Shown here: piece by piece, positions 16,888 through 24,834 of the stretch
How positions within the stretch are numbered: position 1 is the stretch's first letter
How the letters are laid out: each line of letters begins with the position of its first letter
NCBI RefSeq assembly: GCF_900182905.1
Contig: NZ_FXUF01000006.1
Span: 62,001 to 126,000, forward strand
Direction: 5' to 3'
Source of the DNA: Anoxynatronum buryatiense
Lineage (GTDB): Bacteria > Bacillota > Clostridia > Peptostreptococcales > Tindalliaceae
DNA length: 64,000 nt
Position numbers and translations under genes: made by a program
The notes under the pieces: model-generated
The model's database searches: none
What the model was told of the DNA's origin: nothing
What the model saw: only the letters and a program-made list of their open reading frames with translations

Positions 16888-18393
16888 ATGCCCGTCAACG
16901 ATTCATCCGCCGCCGACGAAATCACCGAACCCCAGGGCCCCCTGCAGCAGATGCTGCACCGGCGGGCCGCCGGCGAAACCATCTCCTTCCATATGCCTGG
17001 CCACAAAAACGGCCATTTATACCGTTCTGGAGTGATGGGGGAAGACCCCCTGCTGGCAGGATTCCTCCCTGCCCTTGACACCACCGAGGTACCGGGCACC
17101 GACAACCTCCACAACCCCACCGGTGTCATCCGCCAGGCTCAGGAACGGGCCGCTGCCGTTTTTGGTGCCGAAGAAACTTTTTTTCTGGTAAATGGCAGTA
17201 CTTGCGGCATTTACGCCATGATTGGTGCCGCCGCCGCACCGGGAGATGAAATTCTCATCAACCGCAACGCCCACCAGTCGGTGTATCATTACTGCCTCCT
17301 CACCGGGGTGGTTCCCCGGTATCTGGTGCCTGAAGTGGATGAACGGCTGGGGCTTCCCCTGGGCATCACCCCCCAGGCCGTTGCCCAGGGCCTGAAAGAC
17401 TGGCCCCGGGTGAAAGCAGTGGTATTCACCCGCCCCACCTTCCATGGTCATGCCGCCGATCTGGCTGCCATTGCCAGGCTGGTTCATGACGATGGGAAAG
17501 TGCTCTTGGTGGACGAAGCCCACGGGGCCCATCTGCGCCTCAGCTCCCGCCTCCCTGCCGATGCCATGGCCTGTGGTGCCGATGCCGCCGTTCAGAGCAC
17601 CCATAAGACACTGTCGGCCTTCACTCAGGCCTCCATGCTCCATGTGCAGGGCAACCGGCTTGACCGGGACCGCCTTCGCTTTCAGCTCCGGCTTTTCCAA
17701 ACCTCCAGCCCCAGCTACCTGTTAATGGCCTCCCTTGACGCCGCCACCTCTTTGGTGGCCGGGCCGGGACCGGCCATGATGGACACCTTGATTGATGGTA
17801 TGATGTCCCTGCGTCATCGGCTGGAATCGCTCCCCGGGCTCCTGTTTTCAGGGCAGGAAGAAGGCACCCGTACCCACCGGCAACCCATGGATCTGACCCG
17901 TATCTGGATTGACCTGCATCAAACCGGGGTAACCGGGTATGAATTGGATAAGAAGCTGGCCGCTGACTGGCACATGCAAATGGAAATGGCCGATCTGCGG
18001 GGTGTGCTGGCACTGACCTCCATTGGAAACACCCAGGCAGACCTGCACCGGCTCTACGAGGCCCTGGCCCGTTTAGCTGACCAGGCAGCACCCTCATATC
18101 CATCGGAGAGCCTGGTTTCCCTCCGGCCCCCCCGGGAACTGCCCCGGGTACACTGCAGCCCCCAGTCGGCCCTTCGGGCCCCCAGGGAATGGATTCCCCT
18201 GAGCCGGGCCGCCGGCCGGGTGAGCACCGCCAGCCTGATCCCCTACCCGCCGGGCATTCCCCTGGTGGTGCCGGGAGAAATCATTGAAGCTTCTCTTTGC
18301 AGCTATTTAGGCACACTGGCCGCTGCCGGTGTGGATATTGTGGGCATGGCAACACCCCATGACCCCCAGGTGGAGGTGATGGCACACTCATGA
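16888..18393 (+). CDS. Orn/Lys/Arg decarboxylase-family PLP enzyme (YaaO-like)
   Basis: A 501-aa aspartate-aminotransferase-fold enzyme of the SpeA/CadA/YaaO group. SFHMPGHKNG at the N-terminus, DTTEVPGTDNLHNPTGVI, LVNGSTCGI, RNAHQSVYH and VDEAHGAH are family motifs; the PLP lysine is in STHKTLSAFTQ (Lys240). The C-terminal domain carries YPPGIPLVVPGE. It lacks the N-terminal wing domain of the large E. coli enzymes, as YaaO does. The substrate (arginine, lysine or ornithine) cannot be told from sequence. The stop overlaps tmk by 4 nt (ATGA), reproducing the B. subtilis yaaO-tmk order. Confidence 0.88.
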   Translation: MPVNDSSAADEITEPQGPLQQMLHRRAAGETISFHMPGHKNGHLYRSGVMGEDPLLAGFLPALDTTEVPGTDNLHNPTGVIRQAQERAAAVFGAEETFFLVNGSTCGIYAMIGAAAAPGDEILINRNAHQSVYHYCLLTGVVPRYLVPEVDERLGLPLGITPQAVAQGLKDWPRVKAVVFTRPTFHGHAADLAAIARLVHDDGKVLLVDEAHGAHLRLSSRLPADAMACGADAAVQSTHKTLSAFTQASMLHVQGNRLDRDRLRFQLRLFQTSSPSYLLMASLDAATSLVAGPGPAMMDTLIDGMMSLRHRLESLPGLLFSGQEEGTRTHRQPMDLTRIWIDLHQTGVTGYELDKKLAADWHMQMEMADLRGVLALTSIGNTQADLHRLYEALARLADQAAPSYPSESLVSLRPPRELPRVHCSPQSALRAPREWIPLSRAAGRVSTASLIPYPPGIPLVVPGEIIEASLCSYLGTLAAAGVDIVGMATPHDPQVEVMAHS

Positions 18394-19058
18394 AGATATC
18401 AGATGGTTTTTTCATCACCTTGGAGGGGATGGATGGCGCCGGCAAAACCACCCAAATGCTTCAGCTGAAGCGGTATTTGGAGAGCCTGGGCTATACGGTC
18501 TGCATGACCCGGGAGCCCGGCGGCACACCCATCTCAGAAAAAATCCGGGAACTGATTCTGGACCCCGGCCACGGGGAGATGCACCCCTGGACAGAAGCCC
18601 TTCTGTATGCCGCTGCCCGGGCCCAGCATGTGGCTGAAGTAATCATACCTGCCCTGAACCGGGGAGAAGTGGTGATTTGCGACCGGTTTGTGGATTCCAG
18701 CCTGGCCTACCAGGGTGCCGGCCGTCGCCTGGGCATTGAAAAAGTCTACCAGGTGAATGAACCCGCTCTGATGAACCGGCTGCCCAACCTCACCTTCTGG
18801 TTCAACATCACACCCGAAGAAAGCTTTCACCGCAAGGGCAGTGATCCCAAAGACCGGCTGGAGCAGGAAGACATGGCCTTTTATGAGACCATTTATCAGA
18901 CGTATCGCCAGCTGGCAGCAGCGAGTCCGGAACGCTTCGTGGTCATTGATGCCACCAAAAGCATTCCCTGGATTCAGCAGGTGCTCCGCTGTGAAACCGA
19001 TAAACGCATCCGGCACCTTGATGCCGGCGCAAAACCAAAGAACACTGAGGAGGGATGA
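18390..19058 (+). CDS. tmk: Thymidylate kinase
   Basis: A 222-aa P-loop kinase making dTDP from dTMP. LEGMDGAGKTTQ is the Walker A loop (residues 12-22), TREPGGTPISE the phosphate-binding loop, CDRFVDSSLAYQGAGR the DR(Y/F/H) motif, and a lid follows around DPKDRLEQED. Normal length. It overlaps the upstream decarboxylase gene and is followed within 4 nt by the yaaQ-like gene. Confidence 0.95.
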   Translation: MKISDGFFITLEGMDGAGKTTQMLQLKRYLESLGYTVCMTREPGGTPISEKIRELILDPGHGEMHPWTEALLYAAARAQHVAEVIIPALNRGEVVICDRFVDSSLAYQGAGRRLGIEKVYQVNEPALMNRLPNLTFWFNITPEESFHRKGSDPKDRLEQEDMAFYETIYQTYRQLAAASPERFVVIDATKSIPWIQQVLRCETDKRIRHLDAGAKPKNTEEG

Positions 19059-19061
19059 CCC

Positions 19062-19391
19062 ATGAAACTGGTGATAGCCATTGTTCACGACGAAGATGCA
19101 AAAGCCCTGCTGGAAGACCTCACCAAAGCTGAATTTCGGGTAACCAAGCTGGCCTCCACCGGCGGTTTTCTGAAAGCCGGCAACACCACCGTTCTGGTGG
19201 GAGTGGAAGACGAGAGAGTGGAAGAAGTAAAAGCCATTATTTCTGAGAACTGCCAGTCCCGAAAAGAAATGGTGACTTCTCCCGCCCCCGTCTCTGGTAC
19301 CACCGGCGTGTTCATTCCCTACCCGGTGGAAGTGACCGTGGGAGGTGCCACCATTTTTGTGGTGGACGTCGCCGAACACCTGAAGCTGTAG
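19062..19391 (+). CDS. darA: Cyclic-di-AMP receptor, PII-like (DarA/PstA, YaaQ)
   Basis: A 109-aa protein of the YaaQ family; members in B. subtilis, Staphylococcus and Listeria are trimeric PII-like c-di-AMP receptors. MKLVIAIVHDEDA, a T-loop around TKLASTGGFLKAGNTTVLVGV, and the C-terminal VEVTVGGATIFVVDVAEHLKL match. GGAGGG precedes the ATG. The last 18 nt of the gene are the first unit of a 20-bp tandem repeat that runs up to holB. Confidence 0.92.
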   Translation: MKLVIAIVHDEDAKALLEDLTKAEFRVTKLASTGGFLKAGNTTVLVGVEDERVEEVKAIISENCQSRKEMVTSPAPVSGTTGVFIPYPVEVTVGGATIFVVDVAEHLKL

Positions 19392-19473
19392 CCGAAGATC
19401 TGAAGCGAAACAGGAATGCCTGCAGTTGGAGTTGAATGCCTGCGGTGTTCCATGAATACCTGAAGCTGTAAAG
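19374..19473 (+). repeat. 20-bp-period tandem repeat between yaaQ and holB
   Basis: Five units of exactly 20 bp (19374, 19394, 19414, 19434, 19454), each beginning GAA(C/G/T)(A/G)(C/T)CTG. The first unit encodes the last residues and stop of the YaaQ-like protein, so the array looks like an outward expansion of the gene's 3' end. The last unit runs into the AAGGAG of holB. Confidence 0.85.
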
Positions 19474-19483
19474 GAGCGTTTTT

Positions 19484-20638
19484 GTGGAAAATGTGATGTC
19501 GAAACCAGGCGTCCCCTTCGCGGGCATCGTGGGGCAGGACGCCGTGAAAAAACTGCTGACCCAGGCCCTGAACAGTCGGCAGTTTTCCCATGCCTATCTT
19601 TTCGAAGGTCCCCCGGGGCTGGGGAAGGAAACCATGGCAAGGGAATTTGCCGCCGCCATTTTTTGCTCCCATGAAAAGCCCCCCTGCCACACCTGCAAAA
19701 GCTGCCGCCAGGTGATGGCCGGCAGCCACCCTGAATTTCGATGGATCCTGCCGGAAAACCCGGAAAAAGACACCAGTCTCTCCGTGGAAACCATCCGGGG
19801 ACTGATTAAAGACATTTATCTCAAGCCCTACGAAAGCGACTGGAAAATATACGTGATCCCCCAGGCGGAAATCATGACCCCCCAGGCTCAGAATGCCCTG
19901 CTGAAGACCCTTGAAGAACCACCGGACCATGCAGTCATCGTTCTGGCCACCTCCCGGCCTGAAACCCTGCTGCCCACCGTCCTCTCCCGATGCCAGACGG
20001 CAGTCTTTCGCCCAGTGGGGAAACAGGAAATGGAAGCCTGGCTGCAAAACCGTTATCAGATTGACTCCCATCAGGCCGTCAAACTGGCTGCCTTTGCCAA
20101 CGGCACCCCCGCCAGAGCTGTGAAACTTCGGGAGAGCGAAAGTTTTCAGGAGCTTCGCCGACAGCTGTTACAGCTCACCGACACCCTGGCGGCAGGAAAC
20201 ATATCACCCCTTTTGGAAACGGGCGAGTTTCTGGCACGAGAAAAAAGCCAGGCACTCGAAGTGCTGGCCATGTGGCAGGAATGGGTGCGTGATTTGCAGG
20301 TGCTCACCCTTAAGGGTGAAACCGCCCTTCTCATTAACCAGGATCAGGAAGAACGCCTCAGGCAGCAGGTGCAGCAGCTGGCAGCCCAGGCATCTTCCCA
20401 GGCATCGCCACGGGAATCATTTCAGGCATCAGGCCAACGCCATGATCAGCCCGTTATCCTGCATCTGTCCCAGGGCCTTTCCAATGCCCTGCTCCTGTTG
20501 GAACAGGCGCGGGACGACCTGGAAAATCATGGAAATCTGGCCTACGTCACTGAAGTGCTGCTCTTGAATCTGCTGGACAGCTTTAAACGCCCAACCGCCG
20601 CCCCGGCGGTTCAATGGTTAACGCCCCTGGGGAGATAA
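19484..20638 (+). CDS. holB: DNA polymerase III subunit delta'
   Basis: A 384-aa clamp-loader ATPase-like subunit. AGIVGQDAVKKLL, the P-loop GPPGLGKET (residues 42-50), a four-Cys zinc cluster (C-HEKPPCHTCKSC region, residues about 62-75) and LKTLEEPPDHAVIVLATSRP with the SRC motif are typical of HolB. GTG at 19484 has AAGGAG 7 nt upstream. The C-terminal domain is long and Gln-rich. The yaaR gene that often precedes holB is absent. The 3' end overlaps the convergent TetR gene by 21 nt. Confidence 0.93.
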   Translation: MENVMSKPGVPFAGIVGQDAVKKLLTQALNSRQFSHAYLFEGPPGLGKETMAREFAAAIFCSHEKPPCHTCKSCRQVMAGSHPEFRWILPENPEKDTSLSVETIRGLIKDIYLKPYESDWKIYVIPQAEIMTPQAQNALLKTLEEPPDHAVIVLATSRPETLLPTVLSRCQTAVFRPVGKQEMEAWLQNRYQIDSHQAVKLAAFANGTPARAVKLRESESFQELRRQLLQLTDTLAAGNISPLLETGEFLAREKSQALEVLAMWQEWVRDLQVLTLKGETALLINQDQEERLRQQVQQLAAQASSQASPRESFQASGQRHDQPVILHLSQGLSNALLLLEQARDDLENHGNLAYVTEVLLLNLLDSFKRPTAAPAVQWLTPLGR

Positions 20639-21280
20639 CCCCCGGCGCAGCAGTGCCATCAGCCGCCGTGACCCCTGGGCTGTGAGCTCACAATAATCGA
20701 AAGAAGCTTCTTTGGCAACGCCGGGGGCTTCTTTTTTAATGGCCATTTGCCGCTGCACATAGAAATGAAATTCCTTTAAAATCAACTGACATATAAAGGT
20801 AATCATGTGAGCATCCACATCGGCGGCAATCTTTCCCTTTAACTGATCACGCACCATCAACGCATGATAGTTTTTAAACAGATCACTTTCCAACGCCTTG
20901 AGTTTTTCCGGGGAGAAGGGGGTAAACCGGGGATCAAGAGCCAGCGACAGCAGGTGATGAAAAGCCGGATGCTCCAGACGAAAAGCGGTTTCAAGCCGCA
21001 GCTGTGCTTCAAAGAGCTGAAAAAAATCATCTGTCTGGCGAATAAAGCGGCTTTTAATGTAAACGGATCGAATGGTGAGCACCGTGTCAACCACATAAGT
21101 ATATAAATCCAGTTTGTCGGCAAAATAAGTATAGAAAGTACCCTTGGGAATTCCGCAGTTCCGCAGCAGCGACGAGAGAGACGCCTCTTGATAAGATTTG
21201 GCAGCAAAAAGGATCAACGCCTGGTCAAAAAAAACATCCTGTTGTTGGTTGGGGAGATCAAGAAAAGCTTTTTTAGGCAT
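20618..21280 (-). CDS. TetR/AcrR-family transcriptional regulator
   Basis: A 220-aa regulator. The N-terminal helix-turn-helix is typical: ALILFAAKSYQEASLSSLL, then GIPKGTFYTYFADKLDLY. The remainder is a helical ligand domain without a recognisable specificity. GGAGGATCC lies before the ATG on the minus strand. The gene is inserted between holB and the yaaT-like gene, in opposite orientation, and its 3' end runs 21 nt into holB. A palindrome over its own -10 region suggests autorepression. Confidence 0.88.
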   Translation of the reverse strand: MPKKAFLDLPNQQQDVFFDQALILFAAKSYQEASLSSLLRNCGIPKGTFYTYFADKLDLYTYVVDTVLTIRSVYIKSRFIRQTDDFFQLFEAQLRLETAFRLEHPAFHHLLSLALDPRFTPFSPEKLKALESDLFKNYHALMVRDQLKGKIAADVDAHMITFICQLILKEFHFYVQRQMAIKKEAPGVAKEASFDYCELTAQGSRRLMALLRRGLSPQGR

Positions 21281-21322
21281 GGGGATCCTCCTAAGAGAAA
21301 ATCGATGAGCAGTTGGTAGACC

Positions 21323-21359
21323 ATACGGTCATCGTATGCCACCCCTGATTGATTGTCAA
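21323..21359 (-). promoter_or_regulatory. Promoter and palindromic operator of the TetR gene
   Basis: On the minus strand TTGACA (21354-21359), a 17-bp spacer and TACGAT (21331-21336) form a near-consensus promoter. ATACGGTCATCGTAT (21323-21337) is a perfect 5-bp inverted repeat with a 5-bp centre overlapping the -10, the usual place for a TetR self-operator. Confidence 0.65.
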
Positions 21360-21384
21360 CCCTTTCTCCCTTTCCCCAAAAAGA

Positions 21385-21414
21385 TTGTGCATTCGCGCCA
21401 AAATCTGATACAAT
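21385..21414 (+). promoter_or_regulatory. Promoter for the yaaT-yabB-rsmI genes
   Basis: TTGTGC (21385-21390), an 18-bp spacer and TACAAT (21409-21414), 70 nt before the yaaT-like start and divergent from the TetR promoter. Confidence 0.5.
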
Positions 21415-21483
21415 AACGGAAACGGGGCGCCGGTTTATCGGTTGATTCGCCGGCAGGCCCTTTTCAATAGAGGGAGGAATACC

Positions 21484-22380
21484 ATGAACCGCGTAGTTGG
21501 CGTTCGATTTAAGAAAGCCGGTAAAATATATTATTTTGATCCAGATGTGCATGAGTTGCCCGTGGGCACCCAGGTAATTGTGGAAACTGCCAGAGGCGTT
21601 GAATTTGGAGACGTGGTGGTGGGGATGAAAGAAGTCTCTGAAAAAGACATTGTCTCCCCCCTGAAAAAAGTGGTGCGGATTGTCACCGACGAAGACCGAA
21701 AAATCAGTGAAGAAAACCGCCTGCGGGAAAAGGAAGCCTTTGAAACCGGAGCGAAGAAAATAGAAAAGCATCAGCTGGACATGAAACTGGTGGATGTGGA
21801 GTACACCTTTGACCGGAACAAAATTATCTTCTACTTCACTGCAGACGGCCGGGTTGATTTCCGCGAGCTGGTGAAAGACCTGGCAGCCATCTTTAAAACC
21901 CGCATTGAGCTGCGGCAGATTGGCGTGCGTGATGAAGCCAAAATGATCGGGGGAATCGGCCCCTGCGGCAAACCCCTGTGCTGCTCCACCTGGCTGGGCG
22001 AGTTTGATCCCGTCACCATCAAAATGGCCAAAGAACAAAACCTGTCACTGAACCCCACCAAGATTTCCGGTATCTGCGGACGACTGTTCTGCTGCCTGAA
22101 ATACGAGCATGAAACATACCAGGATATGCTAAAACGCCTGCCTTCCTGCGGTGCCCGCTGCCGTTGCCCCGAGGGTGCCGGCGAAGTCATTGAGACCCAT
22201 ACCCTCACGGGAAAAGTGAAACTGAAAGTCAAAAATCCCGATGATGACACTGAAGAAATTGTCACCTGCCATGTAGACCAGCTGACACCCATTAATAAAG
22301 GGAAAAAACTGCGCCAGTCCGACGGCAAACGAAAACCGGATAAGGTGGATCAGCCGGATAAATCGGAGCCCGTGGAATAA
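21484..22380 (+). CDS. ricT: PSP1-domain protein, YaaT/RicT family
   Basis: A 298-aa PSP1-domain protein. In B. subtilis RicT (YaaT) binds RicA and RicF, holds Fe-S clusters and promotes mRNA processing by RNase Y as well as Spo0A phosphorylation. The Cys-rich stretch is intact: GPCGKPLCCSTWL, GICGRLFCCLKYE and PSCGARCRCPEGAGEV. The ATG at 21484 follows GGGAGG; an earlier frame start at 21442 lacks support. The C-terminus is Lys-rich and charged. YabA, the replication-initiation regulator that follows yaaT in Bacillus, is missing here. Confidence 0.92.
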   Translation: MNRVVGVRFKKAGKIYYFDPDVHELPVGTQVIVETARGVEFGDVVVGMKEVSEKDIVSPLKKVVRIVTDEDRKISEENRLREKEAFETGAKKIEKHQLDMKLVDVEYTFDRNKIIFYFTADGRVDFRELVKDLAAIFKTRIELRQIGVRDEAKMIGGIGPCGKPLCCSTWLGEFDPVTIKMAKEQNLSLNPTKISGICGRLFCCLKYEHETYQDMLKRLPSCGARCRCPEGAGEVIETHTLTGKVKLKVKNPDDDTEEIVTCHVDQLTPINKGKKLRQSDGKRKPDKVDQPDKSEPVE

Positions 22381-22440
22381 CCATCGTGTTGCATAACCAG
22401 ATCAAAATGGTTCAATCATCAATGAAACTGAGGGAACGCC

Positions 22441-23184
22441 ATGTCATCTTTTCAAGACTACCTGCAGCCCGGCGAACGGCTGGATGACCTCCAACTCAAT
22501 GGACTACACCTGATCCAAGACCCCGAAGGCTTTTGCTTCGGGGTCGATGCCGTGTTGCTCAGTCACTTCGCCCGCCCTAAAAAGAATGCCCGGGTGATTG
22601 ACCTGGGCACCGGTACGGGTGTGATCCCCCTGCTGTTGGCCGGCAAAAATCCCCACTGCCACATCACCGGGGTTGAAATACAGCCAACCCAGGCAGAACG
22701 GGCCGGCCGCAGTGTTGCCATGAATGGAATGAGTGACCGCATTCAGATTCTGAACCATGACATCCGCCATCTTCAGGAAGTGCTTGCCCCTGCTTCTTTT
22801 CAGGTGGTCACCAGCAATCCCCCCTATCTTCCCCCGGGCAGCCTCACCAACCCCCGTGAAGACAAGGCCATTGCCCGCCACGAAATCGCCCTCACCCTGC
22901 AGGAGCTTATGGCCCAGGCCGCCTGGTTGCTGGAGCCGGGAGGGCAGTTCTACCTGATTCACCGCCCCCAGCGCCTGGCAGACATCATGGTGCTGGGAAG
23001 GCAATACCGGCTGGAGCCCAAGTGGATGCAAATGGTGCATTCCCATTCTCACAAAGCCCCCACCATGGTGCTGCTGCAACTCACTAAAAATGGCCGGCCA
23101 GAGCTGAAAAGCCACCCGCCCTTAATCATCTACCATCCCGACGGCACCTACACCCCCCAACTCTTGGCCTGTTACGGCAAATAA
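22441..23184 (+). CDS. tRNA1(Val) (adenine(37)-N6)-methyltransferase-like protein (TrmN6/YabB)
   Basis: A 247-aa Rossmann methyltransferase. LGTGTGVIPLLLAGK is the SAM loop and TSNPPYLPPGS the N6-adenine methylase NPPY motif (about residue 126). The N-terminal QDPEGFCFGVDAVLLSHF is typical of the YabB/TrmN6 group. It lies directly upstream of rsmI, as yabB does in Bacillus. A small yazA-type GIY-YIG gene that sometimes lies between them is absent. Confidence 0.88.
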   Translation: MSSFQDYLQPGERLDDLQLNGLHLIQDPEGFCFGVDAVLLSHFARPKKNARVIDLGTGTGVIPLLLAGKNPHCHITGVEIQPTQAERAGRSVAMNGMSDRIQILNHDIRHLQEVLAPASFQVVTSNPPYLPPGSLTNPREDKAIARHEIALTLQELMAQAAWLLEPGGQFYLIHRPQRLADIMVLGRQYRLEPKWMQMVHSHSHKAPTMVLLQLTKNGRPELKSHPPLIIYHPDGTYTPQLLACYGK

Positions 23185-23198
23185 AAGGAGGCGGAGCC

Positions 23199-24098
23199 AT
23201 GACAGCCACCCCCGAAACCAATGAACATCGCTTCATCATACAGCCGGGCACCCTCTACCTGTGCCCCACCCCCCTGGGCAACCTGGGAGATATCACCCTG
23301 CGCACCATCGAAGTGCTGCAGCAGGCAGATCTAATAGCCGCCGAAGACACCCGGCGCAGTCTGAAGCTGCTGAACCACCTGAACATCCGCAAAAGCCTGG
23401 TGAGCTATCACGAACACAACCGCAACGAAAAAGAAGGTCCCCTGCTGGAAGCCCTGCGCCAGGGCAAAGCCATCGCCCTCATTACCGACGCCGGCATGCC
23501 GGGCATTTCAGACCCGGGAACCCACTTGGTGGTCGCCTGCCTCCGGGAAAACATCCCCTTCGAAGTGCTTCCAGGCCCCTCCGCCGTGCTGTTGGCCCTG
23601 GCCGCCTCAGGCCTTTCCACAGAGCGCTTCACCTTCGAGGGCTTTCTTCCCCGGGAGAAAAAGAAACAGCGTGAGCATCTGGAATCCATCAGACAGTTTC
23701 CCCACACCCTCATTTTCTATGAAGCCCCCCATCGCATCCTGTCCACCCTGAAGCAACTGGCAGAAACCCTGGGCAACCGACAGGCCGCTTTGGGCCGGGA
23801 GCTCACCAAACGTCATGAAGCCTGGTATCGGGGCACTTTGGAAGAAATCAGGCAGCAGCTTGACACTGCACCGGGAGACCCAAAAGGTGAAATGGTGCTG
23901 GCGGTGGCCGGGCTTGATCCCTTAGAGCGCCGGCAGGAAGACGCCCAGGCTTATGATCACCTCACCATCCAAGAGCAAGTGACCCGGCTCATGGCCACCG
24001 GGCTTTCCAAAAAAGAAGCCATTAAAGAAACCGCTCGTCTTCGGCAAATTCCCAAAAGAGAGGTTTACAGCCAGGCCATTGATCTGGAAGAACCCTAA
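23199..24098 (+). CDS. rsmI: 16S rRNA (cytidine(1402)-2'-O)-methyltransferase
   Basis: A 299-aa tetrapyrrole-methylase-fold RNA methyltransferase that 2'-O-methylates C1402 of 16S rRNA. LYLCPTPLGNLGDITLRTIE, AEDTRRSLKLLNHL, SYHEHN, LITDAGMPGISDPG and TFEGFLPREKK are all RsmI signatures. AAAGGAGG lies just before the ATG. The gene ends in a terminator, closing the housekeeping block. Confidence 0.95.
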   Translation: MTATPETNEHRFIIQPGTLYLCPTPLGNLGDITLRTIEVLQQADLIAAEDTRRSLKLLNHLNIRKSLVSYHEHNRNEKEGPLLEALRQGKAIALITDAGMPGISDPGTHLVVACLRENIPFEVLPGPSAVLLALAASGLSTERFTFEGFLPREKKKQREHLESIRQFPHTLIFYEAPHRILSTLKQLAETLGNRQAALGRELTKRHEAWYRGTLEEIRQQLDTAPGDPKGEMVLAVAGLDPLERRQEDAQAYDHLTIQEQVTRLMATGLSKKEAIKETARLRQIPKREVYSQAIDLEEP

Positions 24099-24134
24099 AA
24101 AAATCAAGATAACATCACTTTTTTTCATTATTTT

Positions 24135-24168
24135 ACCGGTGTGCTTTTTTCAAACACCGGTTTTTGTC
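24135..24168 (+). terminator. Terminator after rsmI
   Basis: ACCGGTGTG and its near-complement AACACCGGT with an 8-nt interior, followed by TTTTTGTCTTTTTT. Confidence 0.8.
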
Positions 24169-24284
24169 TTTTTTGCTTCTGCTCCACATTCGCCAGTTTG
24201 TCCTGCCATCTTTCTCAAACCCTTGCCGTTGCACTGTCATGCCCCCTATCCCCTATTCCCTATTATCTATCAACTGTTTTTTCA

Positions 24285-24339
24285 TGTCACACAGATGTCA
24301 CGGCTTTGTCCGCCGTTTGTCACAACCCCTAGGTATAAT
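24285..24339 (+). promoter_or_regulatory. Pho-box-like promoter of surface cassette 1
   Basis: Four 11-bp direct repeats begin at 24285 (TGTCAC), 24296 (TGTCAC), 24307 (TGTCCG) and 24318 (TGTCAC). Five bases follow, then TATAAT at 24334-24339. There is no -35 hexamer at 17 bp; the last TGTCAC ends 10 bp before the -10, as in the E. coli phoA Pho box. An OmpR/PhoB-type activator is therefore expected. The stretch from the rsmI terminator to here holds pyrimidine-rich sequence and no gene. Confidence 0.7.
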
Positions 24340-24457
24340 GAATCTAGCACAGCAAACAAGACCCATTAACTTACTACTAATGCAACAAGAATACGAAAAA
24401 TTGCATTCAACGGGGGTGGGGAGAGAATTCCCCCTTCGCTGAAAGGAGAGGACCCCG

Positions 24458-24739
24458 ATGAATAAAGAAAACAGACACCAGACAACACCAAATCTCGGAG
24501 GCTCTCAGTTTCTTGTCAACGTTCGTTACCAGCAGAATTATAGCTGGCAGGGGAGCATCCAGCGCCTGGACACAGGAGAAACCATCAACTTTCGAAGTGC
24601 GCTGGAACTGATGACCCTGATGGAAGCAGCCGTCAAACAACAAGGGGACAGACACCTGCCTGAAACGGATCTCAGAAACTGGAAGACACAGAAGCGGGAG
24701 GTGAAAGTGAAAAAAAAGCATCATGAACAACTGGGATAA
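24458..24739 (+). CDS. Small conserved protein upstream of LPXTG surface protein, unknown function (cassette 1)
   Basis: A 93-aa protein without signal peptide or membrane segment. The core SQFLVNVRYQQNYSWQGSI, then QRLDTGETINFRSALEL, is nearly identical to the second copy at 33850; the rest diverges, so the core is the conserved functional part (a small beta-hairpin plus helix in appearance). The ATG follows AAAGGAG with good spacing. It is the first gene after the Pho-box-like promoter and is followed by the leader motif and the large surface protein. No family function is known to me; a regulatory or RNA-binding role in the cassette is only a guess. Confidence 0.75.
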   Translation: MNKENRHQTTPNLGGSQFLVNVRYQQNYSWQGSIQRLDTGETINFRSALELMTLMEAAVKQQGDRHLPETDLRNWKTQKREVKVKKKHHEQLG

Positions 24740-24834
24740 TGACAATTGTGAGCATGATAACACCTAATGGGATAATGACCGATGACGGAATGATGAAGCA
24801 TCTTAGACCTTTCAGAACGCAGACGGAAGCACCA

